Below are positions 22,650 through 30,526 of a DNA stretch of 64,000 nucleotides, piece by piece. Made by a program: the position numbers and the translations under genes. Source of the DNA: Brevibacillus fulvus (GTDB lineage Bacteria > Bacillota > Bacilli > Brevibacillales > Brevibacillaceae); assembly GCF_016908525.1 (NCBI RefSeq), contig NZ_JAFBEB010000008.1, forward strand, positions 1 to 64,000, read 5' to 3'. The notes below the pieces were generated by a model, which was not told where the DNA came from, did no database searches, and worked only from the letters and a program-made list of their open reading frames with translations. Position 1 is the stretch's first letter. Every line of letters begins with the position of its first letter.

Positions 22650-23264
22650 CTACCAGTTGATGGAGTCCACTTCTTCTTTGGTTGTTGCAGCTTCAACCTG
22701 CGCCTTCAGCGTCCAATACTTGCCGATCTGTTGCTGTTTGTGCTGACCAGCTTCAAATACCACTTCGATGAATTGATCGCGGGTCAGGGTAACGATCCCT
22801 GCATCCTCCGTTTTCCATTGCGTTTCAGCGAGATCTGGCTTCAAAAGGAACAGGGTGCTTTGCTGATTAAAGTTTGCTTGGTCCTCCTCGTTGAACCGGA
22901 AAGTGTGACCGGTGGATGCAGAGATAAACCCTGCATAGATCGCTTTGAAGCATTCGTTATTCAGGAAGTCAATTTTCGCTGTCTTTACCTGTTCCAGAGG
23001 TGCGGTTGGAGGTGTCAGGTCCCAGATGATGGTTTGGTTGTCTGGATCGACTCGATACCGATATTGAGCAAACTTGTCCGAGTCTTGTCCATATTCAAGC
23101 TGCAAGCATCCTACTGTATCAGGATTGCGTTCATCTAACGCCGTGTATGTTTTGAAATCCTGTTCCTGTGTGGTTTCTACGACAAAACCTGCTCGTTCGC
23201 CTGTATCAATAAGTACGTTCCCTGTGAGCTTGTCGAAATATATCTTTCGTCCGATTGTGATCAT
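22650..23264 (-). CDS. Tail-fibre-region protein, DUF4376-like C-terminus
   Basis: Read as 204 residues from the ATG at 23264 with GGAGGAGAT in front. The N-terminus (MITIGRKIYFDKLTGNVLID) is beta-rich. The C-terminal half contains AKIDFLNNECFKAIYAGF and a helical end with HKQQQIGKYWTLKAQVEAA, resembling tail-assembly/DUF4376-type proteins near fibre genes. Function in host recognition or fibre assembly is inferred from position. Confidence 0.6.
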   Translation of the reverse strand: MITIGRKIYFDKLTGNVLIDTGERAGFVVETTQEQDFKTYTALDERNPDTVGCLQLEYGQDSDKFAQYRYRVDPDNQTIIWDLTPPTAPLEQVKTAKIDFLNNECFKAIYAGFISASTGHTFRFNEEDQANFNQQSTLFLLKPDLAETQWKTEDAGIVTLTRDQFIEVVFEAGQHKQQQIGKYWTLKAQVEAATTKEEVDSINW

Positions 23265-23275
23265 GTTATCTCCTC

Positions 23276-23815
23276 CTATTCGTAAGCAAACCAATAAATT
23301 GGGTTGGGGAAGCTAATGCTTGAAGCATCTGTTTTAAGAGTAAATCCGTTTGTGTCAAGTAACGTAACCTCAAACGGGCCGCCGATGGCATTTGCGAATG
23401 TTGATTCGGTGGCATCTTGGAATAGTGCGCGCACAGAATACCTGTTTCCGTTAGAACTGACCGTACTGGCTATAACCACCCTTGGTTTAAACCCGAGGCC
23501 AGTTACGACAGTAGAGTTTGCCTGCCTCATGAGGTTTCCGTTTGCCGATCTCTTTACAGGAATTGCAGCGACTTTACCAGCCAATGAAGAAAGGCTCTCG
23601 CTACCGTTTGCTGTGTTCAGACCTTGTGTATTGATATTTGTTGCAAGAGTATTTTTAGCGTTCTGCAATTTCGTAATAATCGTTGCAACGTCATCCGTAC
23701 TTACTGCCGGACTTCCAACCACTGCTGCAAGATCAGCTTTTTGGTTGACTGCTTCCATAGTTTGAAGCGCTGCAATAATGTCTTTTATTGTTGCTGTGCT
23801 TGGTAATTGAGCCAT
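23276..23815 (-). CDS. Tail fibre/appendage protein (paralogue 1)
   Basis: The 179-residue protein has a helical N-terminus with a repeat-like series (ATIITKLQNAKNTLATNINT). It is followed by a beta-rich domain with VVTGLGFKPRVVIASTVS and a C-terminal aromatic end (NPIYWFAYE). The following gene encodes a protein of the same build ending in MYARWYAFE, showing duplication. Position between fibre and baseplate genes suggests a receptor-binding or accessory fibre. Confidence 0.6.
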   Translation of the reverse strand: MAQLPSTATIKDIIAALQTMEAVNQKADLAAVVGSPAVSTDDVATIITKLQNAKNTLATNINTQGLNTANGSESLSSLAGKVAAIPVKRSANGNLMRQANSTVVTGLGFKPRVVIASTVSSNGNRYSVRALFQDATESTFANAIGGPFEVTLLDTNGFTLKTDASSISFPNPIYWFAYE

Positions 23816-23830
23816 GTCTGCCCCTCCTTT

Positions 23831-24358
23831 CTACTCAAATGCATACCATCGAGCGTACATGGTATATGAAGATGAGAATGCCTGTGTAACCACAAAGCTG
23901 TTACCAGTAGGTTTTGCTGCAGGCAGGGTTTTTGTAGACATCCCTGCTACTGATTGCTTCCATGTCGTTGTTGACCCGCCGTACGTTTTCGCCTGAAGGG
24001 CGACATCTATAGTGGCCGTTGGGTCATCAGAGGTAGTAGCATAATGGAGCAAAATCATGGAAGGAACAAAACCTAATCCTGTGACAGTATAGCTAGATGA
24101 TGTTCCTGGCAAAGAAAAAGTACCCATTGCCCACTTTTTTCCGATGTATATTGATGGGATCGCTGCGATAATATCGGCAAAGGTGGACGCGTTTGAGAGT
24201 GGGAGATTGGCGTCTTTTGCTAATAGCGCGTTGATGATGTTCGTTTTTACTGTACTTTGATTCGTATCAGCTGCATTCACTGCATCGATCAACGCTTTTT
24301 TGTCCGCACCATTAAGTCCTTTCCCCAAGCCGTGATCCCGAAGAATTTCGCTCATCAT
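23831..24358 (-). CDS. Tail fibre/appendage protein (paralogue 2)
   Basis: The 175-residue protein parallels the previous gene: N-terminal helices with TVKTNIINALLAKDANLPLS, then SYTVTGLGFVPSMILLHYAT, the same TGLGF-x-P motif, and an aromatic end. Four bases overlap with the large fibre gene upstream. The pair may form alternative tips. Confidence 0.6.
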   Translation of the reverse strand: MMSEILRDHGLGKGLNGADKKALIDAVNAADTNQSTVKTNIINALLAKDANLPLSNASTFADIIAAIPSIYIGKKWAMGTFSLPGTSSSYTVTGLGFVPSMILLHYATTSDDPTATIDVALQAKTYGGSTTTWKQSVAGMSTKTLPAAKPTGNSFVVTQAFSSSYTMYARWYAFE

Positions 24359-25398
24359 GCGCTTGGCACCTCACTTATCACGTCACCGTCAGCATCGTAG
24401 GTGATGGTGACGGTGACAGTGTAATCCACTGTGACACCATCCGTTTTGTAATACACCCTAGTGTCGGTCTGGTAGTTACCTTTGGCATCCGGATTCGAAA
24501 AGGTCGATTTCATGTAAAGAGTGTTGTCAGCAATTCTTCGATATTCGACTACGGTGAAAATTCCGTTTGCATCCTTGCCACTTTTCGTTTTCTTGTAGTT
24601 GGTCAGTTGATCAGCAATGAGTCGACCGACTGCATCCCTCTTTGGGATGTTATTCGCAGCTGTACCAACATGGTAGCCGTCGACCATATCAGCACTAAGG
24701 TTTGTGACTGTAGTTGTGCTCGACACGGATAAAGGAGCCGTTCCTGTCGCCACACTAGACTTCAATTGACGAGCTGAGAGATCACCGCTTGCATCACGGA
24801 GAGCAACTGTATCGGCTGTGCTGTTTGCGCTTAACGACTTCCCGCCGACTGTCGCAGCATCACCGGTGATACTAAAAGCTCCCTTCCCCTGAGCGTCAAG
24901 ACGAGGAATCTTATTCACTCCACTGGTGGCAACATCCGTTTGCTTAACAAAAGTATCTTTGGATACGATGTTACGGTTATCGGTTGAAGTAATGACTGAA
25001 GTTGCATCAGTAGCGAAGTACCAAAGTTTACATTTGGCATCCGCGGTTGCCTGAGCAGTGGTGTTTTTGACCATTCCGTCTGAGTCCAGGTAGATGAACT
25101 GTCCTTGAGTCGCATTCAACTGGATGCTTCCAGCAGCTACATCAAATTTCACTCCGTTCACATACGCGGAACCGGCAGAATAGTTGGCCGTCAGCCCATT
25201 CGCTGTGAACGCTAGCCCCGAGATGACGGAGCTGCCCAGAATATTTTGAGCCAACCCTTCAACCAACTGATGGGCTTTTTCAATTCCAGTTTCAATATTA
25301 TTTGCCCGGGTGGCTGTAAACTTGGTCCCTTGTTGAACGATTTCTCCGGTACCAGGATCTACAATGTGATCAACCCACGTGTTTTTTTGGTAGCTCAA
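24355..25398 (-). CDS. Tail fibre protein
   Basis: The 347-residue protein starts with WVDHIVDPGTGEIVQQGTKF and TRANNIETGIEKAHQL, as in Bacillus-type phage fibre/base attachment proteins. It then has Ala/Ser/Thr/Asp-rich repetitive beta segments (TVALRDASGDLSARQLKSSV, DMVDGYHVGTAANNIPKRDA) typical of fibre shafts. The C-terminus is beta-rich. Likely the main receptor-binding fibre, following XkdU-type baseplate genes. Confidence 0.75.
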   Translation of the reverse strand: MSYQKNTWVDHIVDPGTGEIVQQGTKFTATRANNIETGIEKAHQLVEGLAQNILGSSVISGLAFTANGLTANYSAGSAYVNGVKFDVAAGSIQLNATQGQFIYLDSDGMVKNTTAQATADAKCKLWYFATDATSVITSTDNRNIVSKDTFVKQTDVATSGVNKIPRLDAQGKGAFSITGDAATVGGKSLSANSTADTVALRDASGDLSARQLKSSVATGTAPLSVSSTTTVTNLSADMVDGYHVGTAANNIPKRDAVGRLIADQLTNYKKTKSGKDANGIFTVVEYRRIADNTLYMKSTFSNPDAKGNYQTDTRVYYKTDGVTVDYTVTVTITYDADGDVISEVPSA

Positions 25399-25715
25399 GA
25401 TGTGCCCACCTCCACTTTCACCTCAAATTCAAAGGCGATCAGCAGGCCGCTATCGCCCTTTGTTATGCTTAATGGCTTTACTGCCAATGCATTGCCGCCG
25501 CTGTCAACCAATGATGCAGCCTGAATCTGTCCCTGGGATTGCACGTCGTCCAGATAGATATACTTGGTGACCTTCATGCCGCTGATGCTTGTCTTAAAGA
25601 TTGGATAAGGCTTCAGTTGACCATCGACATTGATCAGCGCATTCGCAACATGATTGCTAAGGTCGTCTCGTAGAAGCTCCAACAGCCTATTTTGAACAAT
25701 AGCCAATGCTCTCAC
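25395..25715 (-). CDS. Baseplate/fibre junction protein
   Basis: The 106-residue protein is beta-rich with a short N-terminal helix (ALAIVQNRLLELLRDDLSNH). It overlaps the fibre gene by four bases. Small proteins at this place in PBSX-like phages connect fibres to the baseplate; no family motif is certain. Confidence 0.5.
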   Translation of the reverse strand: MRALAIVQNRLLELLRDDLSNHVANALINVDGQLKPYPIFKTSISGMKVTKYIYLDDVQSQGQIQAASLVDSGGNALAVKPLSITKGDSGLLIAFEFEVKVEVGTS

Positions 25716-25718
25716 CCC

Positions 25719-26366
25719 CTATTCAGGAACAGAGTAGAACGTATTGGTCAGAGGGTGGTCCACGGAATTGGTCCGGGCTGCTTCTCCCACCATTACGCTC
25801 TCTTTATAAATGCGTCCTTCCAGGTCATCCTCGGCATAAAACAACCCACAAATCGGATACTCAACCTCGAAGGAACGAGATGAAACTGACACCGTGATCG
25901 CTTCCGGCTTTGTCTTAGCCAAAACTGAGAAACTCAAATGTTTTGGCCGCATTTCGAAAACAGACTCAGCAAGTCGTTCATAATCGAGAAGATCGTCGAT
26001 ATCAACGACCACCTCGAAACGCTTCTCACGTCCATACTCCACAACATTTGCCTGCTTTGATTTCGTGAATTCCCCAGCTATCTTCTCCATTTCCTTTGGG
26101 GTGATAAGGGGAGGTATATTCAGCCGAGACAAAACCCTTGCCCGCCTGGTCTCAATGGCAGTTCCCTCTGGCACCGGCGGGAGTTTTAACTGCCTCTCCC
26201 ATTCCGTCAGCCCCCACGTTGCAAGAATGGGATTTCCTTGCTTGATGACGTCCAGCGCAAAGTCAACACGGCGATCCGATTCACTCTCGATTGCCCCCAA
26301 AATGCCATTGGTTATTTTCGACTTCCTGTAATAAGGCGGTATGAGGAAAATAAGCCGCTGACTCAT
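25719..26366 (-). CDS. xkdU: XkdU/YmfQ-like baseplate protein
   Basis: The 215-residue protein has the family's opening (an IPPYYRKSK-like segment followed by a helix), with TEWERQLKLP and RRARVLSRLNIPP, the typical PTEAELRRARV-like stretch of DUF2313 proteins. It sits between the baseplate J gene and the fibres. Overlaps the XkdT-like gene by four bases. Confidence 0.75.
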   Translation of the reverse strand: MSQRLIFLIPPYYRKSKITNGILGAIESESDRRVDFALDVIKQGNPILATWGLTEWERQLKLPPVPEGTAIETRRARVLSRLNIPPLITPKEMEKIAGEFTKSKQANVVEYGREKRFEVVVDIDDLLDYERLAESVFEMRPKHLSFSVLAKTKPEAITVSVSSRSFEVEYPICGLFYAEDDLEGRIYKESVMVGEAARTNSVDHPLTNTFYSVPE

Positions 26367-27472
26367 GCCATCACCTCAAGCGTCACGGAACCAAGAACAG
26401 GCACCTCATCGGGTCCGAAAGTGCTGTTTCCTGCCACTCCATTGATGGTCAACCCGCCGTAGTCATCGACACCCTTAATTCCCAAGAGGAGAGCGCCTGC
26501 TTTTGTCCAAACGACCGGACGAATTGTTTCCTCGGCATCTGTCGATTCCAGAAGGTCCAACAGGTATTCGGCCAGTGTTGCCTCATAAGCCGTTGTCACG
26601 GTGGCAAGATCGAAATTCTTTGCCAACTTGGCCTTGGCGTAGAAATTGAATATTTTTGGCGTTGCAGCAACGACAAATATTCCATCATCACCAGGACCAA
26701 GCGGACGATTCGCTTGGATATGTGCCCGGGCTGCTTCCACAATCGTTGCGTCCGGCGAGGTACCATTCTGACCGAGCAGCACCACGCGAACGGTGTTTGG
26801 TCCATCAAGGTTTTCAAAAACCCTAGCGCCGGCAACCCCCGGGACCTCCAAAGCCCATTCAATGTAGTGAGCCGCATTCCCAGATGTCGCTCGGCGCCGC
26901 ACTTTTTGCCAGTATCGGCTCCTAAGGTCCGGATCGGACTCGTCATCCGCACCACCTTCCAAATCTGCGAGAAGCTCAATCGTTTGTAATCCGTTAATGT
27001 TTTGAACAGGCAATAGCTTCATTCCAGCCTTCAGATTACCTTTCTGGCCTGTTTCCTCTGCCTGCAGCAACCCCATTCCTACACCCGAACCATCCAGATT
27101 TATATCCTCTGGGACAACAAAAAATAGAGGAGCAGCCCCCTCTGTCATGAAACGAGACCCGGAAGAAATCTTATCTCCGGGAATGCCCGTCAATTTTAAT
27201 TGTGGTGTGGGGAGCCTGGCCTTTGTTGCCATCTTCCGTGTAATCCCCTGCGTGCTTACAGCAAGGTCAAGGTTCTCACCCTCTGCATATTCCACCCACA
27301 GGGCGTAATAAAGCGCCAAAATATATCGATAACCTTCGGCGTGTTCCATGGCGTCTACTTTGAGGAAGTCATACGGGATGCTTCCTTCCTCCACATTCAT
27401 TGGCCCAGTGATAGACAGGTACTTTGCCACTAGCCTGTTAAAAATTTCGTCTTCGGTTGGAATCGTCATCAT
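26363..27472 (-). CDS. xkdT: Baseplate J-like protein XkdT
   Basis: The 369-residue protein has the baseplate-J pattern: an N-terminal PTEDEIFNRLVAKYLSI helix, a DGSGVGMGLLQAEETGQKGN segment, then EGGADDESDPDLRSRYWQKV (the family's ESDxxLRxR motif), and EVPGVAGARVFEN. It forms part of the wedge ring around the hub. Overlapping ATG/stop signals with both neighbours show tight coupling. Confidence 0.9.
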   Translation of the reverse strand: MMTIPTEDEIFNRLVAKYLSITGPMNVEEGSIPYDFLKVDAMEHAEGYRYILALYYALWVEYAEGENLDLAVSTQGITRKMATKARLPTPQLKLTGIPGDKISSGSRFMTEGAAPLFFVVPEDINLDGSGVGMGLLQAEETGQKGNLKAGMKLLPVQNINGLQTIELLADLEGGADDESDPDLRSRYWQKVRRRATSGNAAHYIEWALEVPGVAGARVFENLDGPNTVRVVLLGQNGTSPDATIVEAARAHIQANRPLGPGDDGIFVVAATPKIFNFYAKAKLAKNFDLATVTTAYEATLAEYLLDLLESTDAEETIRPVVWTKAGALLLGIKGVDDYGGLTINGVAGNSTFGPDEVPVLGSVTLEVMA

Positions 27473-27909
27473 TCAACTATCACCTCCTGCGGGATCGCCC
27501 CCTGATCTGTGACAAGCAAATAGCTTATTTTGAGGCCGGCTCCAATCCATGCAAATGAGAAGCCCTCACATCGATCGATACCATACAGAAACTCCACTGC
27601 TTCCCGAACAAGGCGCTTTGCTTCTGCCTGTTTCCATTCCCGAGTACCTTCGCCCCTGATCAGCTCCTTTAATTCATGGCCGTAAGCAGAAGTATAAATA
27701 GGGTAGGTGTAGCGATCCGTGCTCAACGCCTTCTGTGCATTTTGCTGGAGAGCCTCTACTCCATCGATAATGATCGGTATCCCGTTCGGGTGTAAGAGAA
27801 ATTCTCCCTGCTCAATGTCAAATGCGTAAGTTCGTAGAGAGGGTTGCTGCTGCTCTTCTGTTGCTTGTGATTGTTCAACCTGATCAATAATTTCAGGGAA
27901 AATGCTCAT
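27469..27909 (-). CDS. xkdS: XkdS-like baseplate wedge protein (DUF2634)
   Basis: The 146-residue protein matches the gp25-like/DUF2634 layout: TYAFDIEQGEFLLHPNGIPI, a helix with DRYTYPIYTSAYGHELKELI, and REAVEFLYGIDRCEGF. It anchors the sheath to the baseplate. Overlaps both neighbours by four bases. Confidence 0.85.
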   Translation of the reverse strand: MSIFPEIIDQVEQSQATEEQQQPSLRTYAFDIEQGEFLLHPNGIPIIIDGVEALQQNAQKALSTDRYTYPIYTSAYGHELKELIRGEGTREWKQAEAKRLVREAVEFLYGIDRCEGFSFAWIGAGLKISYLLVTDQGAIPQEVIVE

Positions 27910-28331
27910 GGCCGCACCACCCTATCGATGATGTAATAACGCGAACCGACTGAAGCAACAAGGACCCTGTCCCCTTTTTTGAGGACATCCTCATACTTCA
28001 ACTCCACAAAGTTGTAGGAGAATTTTGTGAGCTCAGGTGATGGCGAATCGTCATCCGTATCCAGAAGGTCCTTTTCTGTCTTGTCCCCCAGATTACGCTC
28101 TTTCTGCTCTTCATGAGCGATGGTGACGATCCGCGAATGCCTTGTAAGGTGCTCCGCGATCATAAGAAAATCCTTACCGAATGGTTTGTTTATGCCATCG
28201 ATAAGGATTGATAGGTTGGGGGGCGGGGTCTGCACGGTAGCCAATTCAAGGCGCATTTCTTTCGGGACTGAATTTGCATCTGACTTATTCGGCCCTCCAA
28301 GCACATGGGCAAGTTTTTGAAACCCGTTCAC
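27906..28331 (-). CDS. xkdR: XkdR-like baseplate protein (DUF2577)
   Basis: The 141-residue protein contains LATVQTPPPNLSILIDG, the strand arrangement LKKGDRVLVASVGSRYYIID, and the length of DUF2577 proteins. Its position between XkdQ and XkdS confirms the assignment. Confidence 0.8.
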   Translation of the reverse strand: MNGFQKLAHVLGGPNKSDANSVPKEMRLELATVQTPPPNLSILIDGINKPFGKDFLMIAEHLTRHSRIVTIAHEEQKERNLGDKTEKDLLDTDDDSPSPELTKFSYNFVELKYEDVLKKGDRVLVASVGSRYYIIDRVVRP

Positions 28332-29326
28332 GCACCGCTCACCTCCATCTGCAACTGTAACTTCATTTCATGATAGCCAGGACGAATCGTATGACTATCT
28401 CCCCAAACTGTATAAATCCCGTTCAGCTCCGTGATTTCCTCAAATACCTCGATCTTTGTACCGGAAATGATATCATCGATACCCAGTGAGCTGACGGAGG
28501 CTTCGTCTTTTACCTTGTTCAGGTTGCTCAGTTCCTGCTTTGCAAGAGACGATGCTGTCCCCTTTTTCTCATCTTGGACCTCGATTACTTTGACCATTTT
28601 GCCGTATCGTTTGGCGTTGGTCTGATCCAACTGCTCGTGCAGAATCGCGCTGCTTTCGTTGTCGCTACCAATCACCCTGACCGCCGTCCTCATTTCGCTG
28701 ATCGAGCGTTTGCGGCTCGCATCGAGTAGGCTGGTGCCCTGACTGATCTTCCACTGCTTTGTTTGGCCCCTTTGGGTTCCCACGAACACTTTCCCTTGCT
28801 CAAGCCAACACCAGTATCGAATGCCGCTGCTGCGATACACCTGATTTAAGATGTCCACCACCGCATCCCAAAGGCTTTTCCGGATAACCTGTTTCTCAAC
28901 GTATGGCATCGGGCCGATTTGTCCGATTGGGATGCCCACTTGCTGGAACATCCTTGTCAGCAGCGCATCGGATCTCTCCCCTGTTGTGACCTCCACCACG
29001 TCGTTATTAAGAAGGTAAAAGCCGAGATCATACGCGACGGGATTGATATCTCCCTTTGATGTTTTCCCGAGATCAACAATCATGCCGGCAAATAGAGAGC
29101 GAGGCGCACCAGTAAAATAGGAGATCATCTCCATCAAGTCGCCTTCTTCAACATCAATCTTCGGCCAAAACTTATCCCGTCCCCTATTTGTTTTCACCGC
29201 CAATGTCCGCTTTGCTTCTTGCCGACTGCCCGACCATGTGGCTTCCGTGAAAGGAATTCGTTGAGCCGTTTTACCGGGCTTTTGAATGCGAATCTCGTAT
29301 CGATAATTGGGCTGCATGGCGGACAC
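28328..29326 (-). CDS. xkdQ: XkdQ-like tail hub protein
   Basis: The 332-residue protein resembles late-control/hub proteins of PBSX-like phages: NYRYEIRIQKPGKTAQRIPF, a phrase EGDLMEMISYF, RSLWD-x-VVDILNQVYRSSGI, and a C-terminal domain with INGIYTVWGDSHTIRPGYHE. It forms the trimeric hub beneath the tail tube. Confidence 0.85.
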   Translation of the reverse strand: MSAMQPNYRYEIRIQKPGKTAQRIPFTEATWSGSRQEAKRTLAVKTNRGRDKFWPKIDVEEGDLMEMISYFTGAPRSLFAGMIVDLGKTSKGDINPVAYDLGFYLLNNDVVEVTTGERSDALLTRMFQQVGIPIGQIGPMPYVEKQVIRKSLWDAVVDILNQVYRSSGIRYWCWLEQGKVFVGTQRGQTKQWKISQGTSLLDASRKRSISEMRTAVRVIGSDNESSAILHEQLDQTNAKRYGKMVKVIEVQDEKKGTASSLAKQELSNLNKVKDEASVSSLGIDDIISGTKIEVFEEITELNGIYTVWGDSHTIRPGYHEMKLQLQMEVSGA

Positions 29327-29327
29327 C

Positions 29328-29900
29328 TCACTTCTTCAGCTTTGGTTTCCCGCGGGAAAGGTATTGGTCAACCAAGCTCTCTTTCTCTTTATCCTTTGTG
29401 GAAGATACCTTCGCTGAGCGAGTATCGGGGCGTATTTTCCCGCCATTCACTGTCTGGAAGGAAATATTCACGTTGGTGCTTTCCAACGTAATAAAGCGGT
29501 ATTCCTTCAATGTCAGACTGAATTCTATGTCAAACCCATCCCACTCGTGAGAAAAGTCTCGTATGGTGGCCGGAGTGTTAATGGAGCTGCCGGTGACTGT
29601 AAAGCGGATCGGATAGCCTGAGTTCTTCCATCGTTTGATCGTCTCGACAAACTCCTCTGGGGAAGGGAATCCCTCATAGTCACAAATCCCAGGGTCATAT
29701 GTTTCCGGCCAGATGGTAGAGAAAGAATACTCGTCCAGCTGCGGGTCGCCGATGATAGTCGCTTCCCCTACCGCGACCAGCTCAATGTCGGTATAGGAGT
29801 GACCAATCTTCACGGATATCTTTGGCGGCAGGACGGGCAAGCGGAGCCTCTCTGCGTTATTGTTCCAGGTCAACCAGAACTCAAGATGTTTGGATTTCAT
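29328..29900 (-). CDS. xkdP: XkdP-like tail protein
   Basis: Read as 190 residues from the ATG at 29900 behind a GGGGGTAGGTGAG stretch; a TTG five codons earlier lacks a ribosome site. It matches XkdP proteins by position and by beta-rich sequence with LEFWLTWNNNAERLRLPVLP and RFTVTGSSINTPATIRDF. XkdP proteins usually carry a LysM; here a short basic tail follows and no clear LysM is seen, so the wall-binding part seems missing. Confidence 0.7.
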   Translation of the reverse strand: MKSKHLEFWLTWNNNAERLRLPVLPPKISVKIGHSYTDIELVAVGEATIIGDPQLDEYSFSTIWPETYDPGICDYEGFPSPEEFVETIKRWKNSGYPIRFTVTGSSINTPATIRDFSHEWDGFDIEFSLTLKEYRFITLESTNVNISFQTVNGGKIRPDTRSAKVSSTKDKEKESLVDQYLSRGKPKLKK

Positions 29901-29915
29901 CTCACCTACCCCCAA

Positions 29916-29960
29916 TAGAAAGAGACGCCCGATCTATTTGAAAGGGCGCCTCTATTACAC
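29916..29960 (-). terminator. Terminator of the moron between XkdP and tape measure
   Basis: AGAGGCGCCC/GGGCGTCTCT stem followed by TTCTATT on the minus strand, between the moron stop (29966) and the XkdP start. Confidence 0.65.
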
Positions 29961-29965
29961 TTGTT

Positions 29966-30466
29966 TTATTTCATTTCAAAAATATATTCTTCAATACTTT
30001 TGGTTCCGACAGCGGCCATCCCAATTTTTGAGTTGCCAAATCTCGCTGCAGCTTTTAAGATGCCGTACCCAAATCCGTTCGGGTTGTTGTCTGGCTCATG
30101 AATATACAACCATACCGCCTCATCGGTTTGATATTTATTTCGGATGTCTAAAACAATTTTTCTCAAATCCTCTTCCGATGATGCACTTGTTGTAACTCTA
30201 ATATTCTTGTGAGTTTTGTTGCTTTCCTGATCAGCAATTGAATACTTGGGAACGTCTTTCACTTCATAAAGATTTTCCTTTTGCTGTACCGTTTCTTTGG
30301 CGGAATTTGCATCTGAAATAACACCGATAAACGCTAATACCATTGAAACCAGTGCAATCAGAAAGTTTCGTTTGGCTTTTCCATTTTTTCTAATTGCACT
30401 AATGATTCCAATGATTATAAAAACCAGGAAAGCCAATATACCCAAAATGCCCAATGCCTTCCACAT
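29966..30466 (-). CDS. Moron: small membrane protein of unknown function
   Basis: The 166-residue protein has two N-terminal membrane segments (GILGILAFLVFIIIGIISAI and FLIALVSMVLAFIGVI) and an outside or cytoplasmic alpha/beta domain with DLRKIVLDIRNKYQTDEAVW, YIHEPDNNPNGFGYGIL and KIGMAAVG. It interrupts the tail operon, which is normally continuous. It is more AT-rich than its neighbours and has its own promoter-like and terminator signals, the marks of a moron. It may alter the lysogen's envelope or block superinfection. Confidence 0.6.
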   Translation of the reverse strand: MWKALGILGILAFLVFIIIGIISAIRKNGKAKRNFLIALVSMVLAFIGVISDANSAKETVQQKENLYEVKDVPKYSIADQESNKTHKNIRVTTSASSEEDLRKIVLDIRNKYQTDEAVWLYIHEPDNNPNGFGYGILKAAARFGNSKIGMAAVGTKSIEEYIFEMK

Positions 30467-30486
30467 CCAAGAAGCCTCCTTTGTAG

Positions 30487-30515
30487 TTTGTAGGGGATAT
30501 TCTCTATTTTTACAA
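30487..30515 (-). promoter_or_regulatory. Putative moron promoter
   Basis: Minus-strand TTGTAA, 17 bases, TACAAA lies upstream of the moron's AAAGGAGG ribosome site, in the gap after the tape measure gene. Confidence 0.45.
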
Positions 30516-30526
30516 AGAATACCTCT

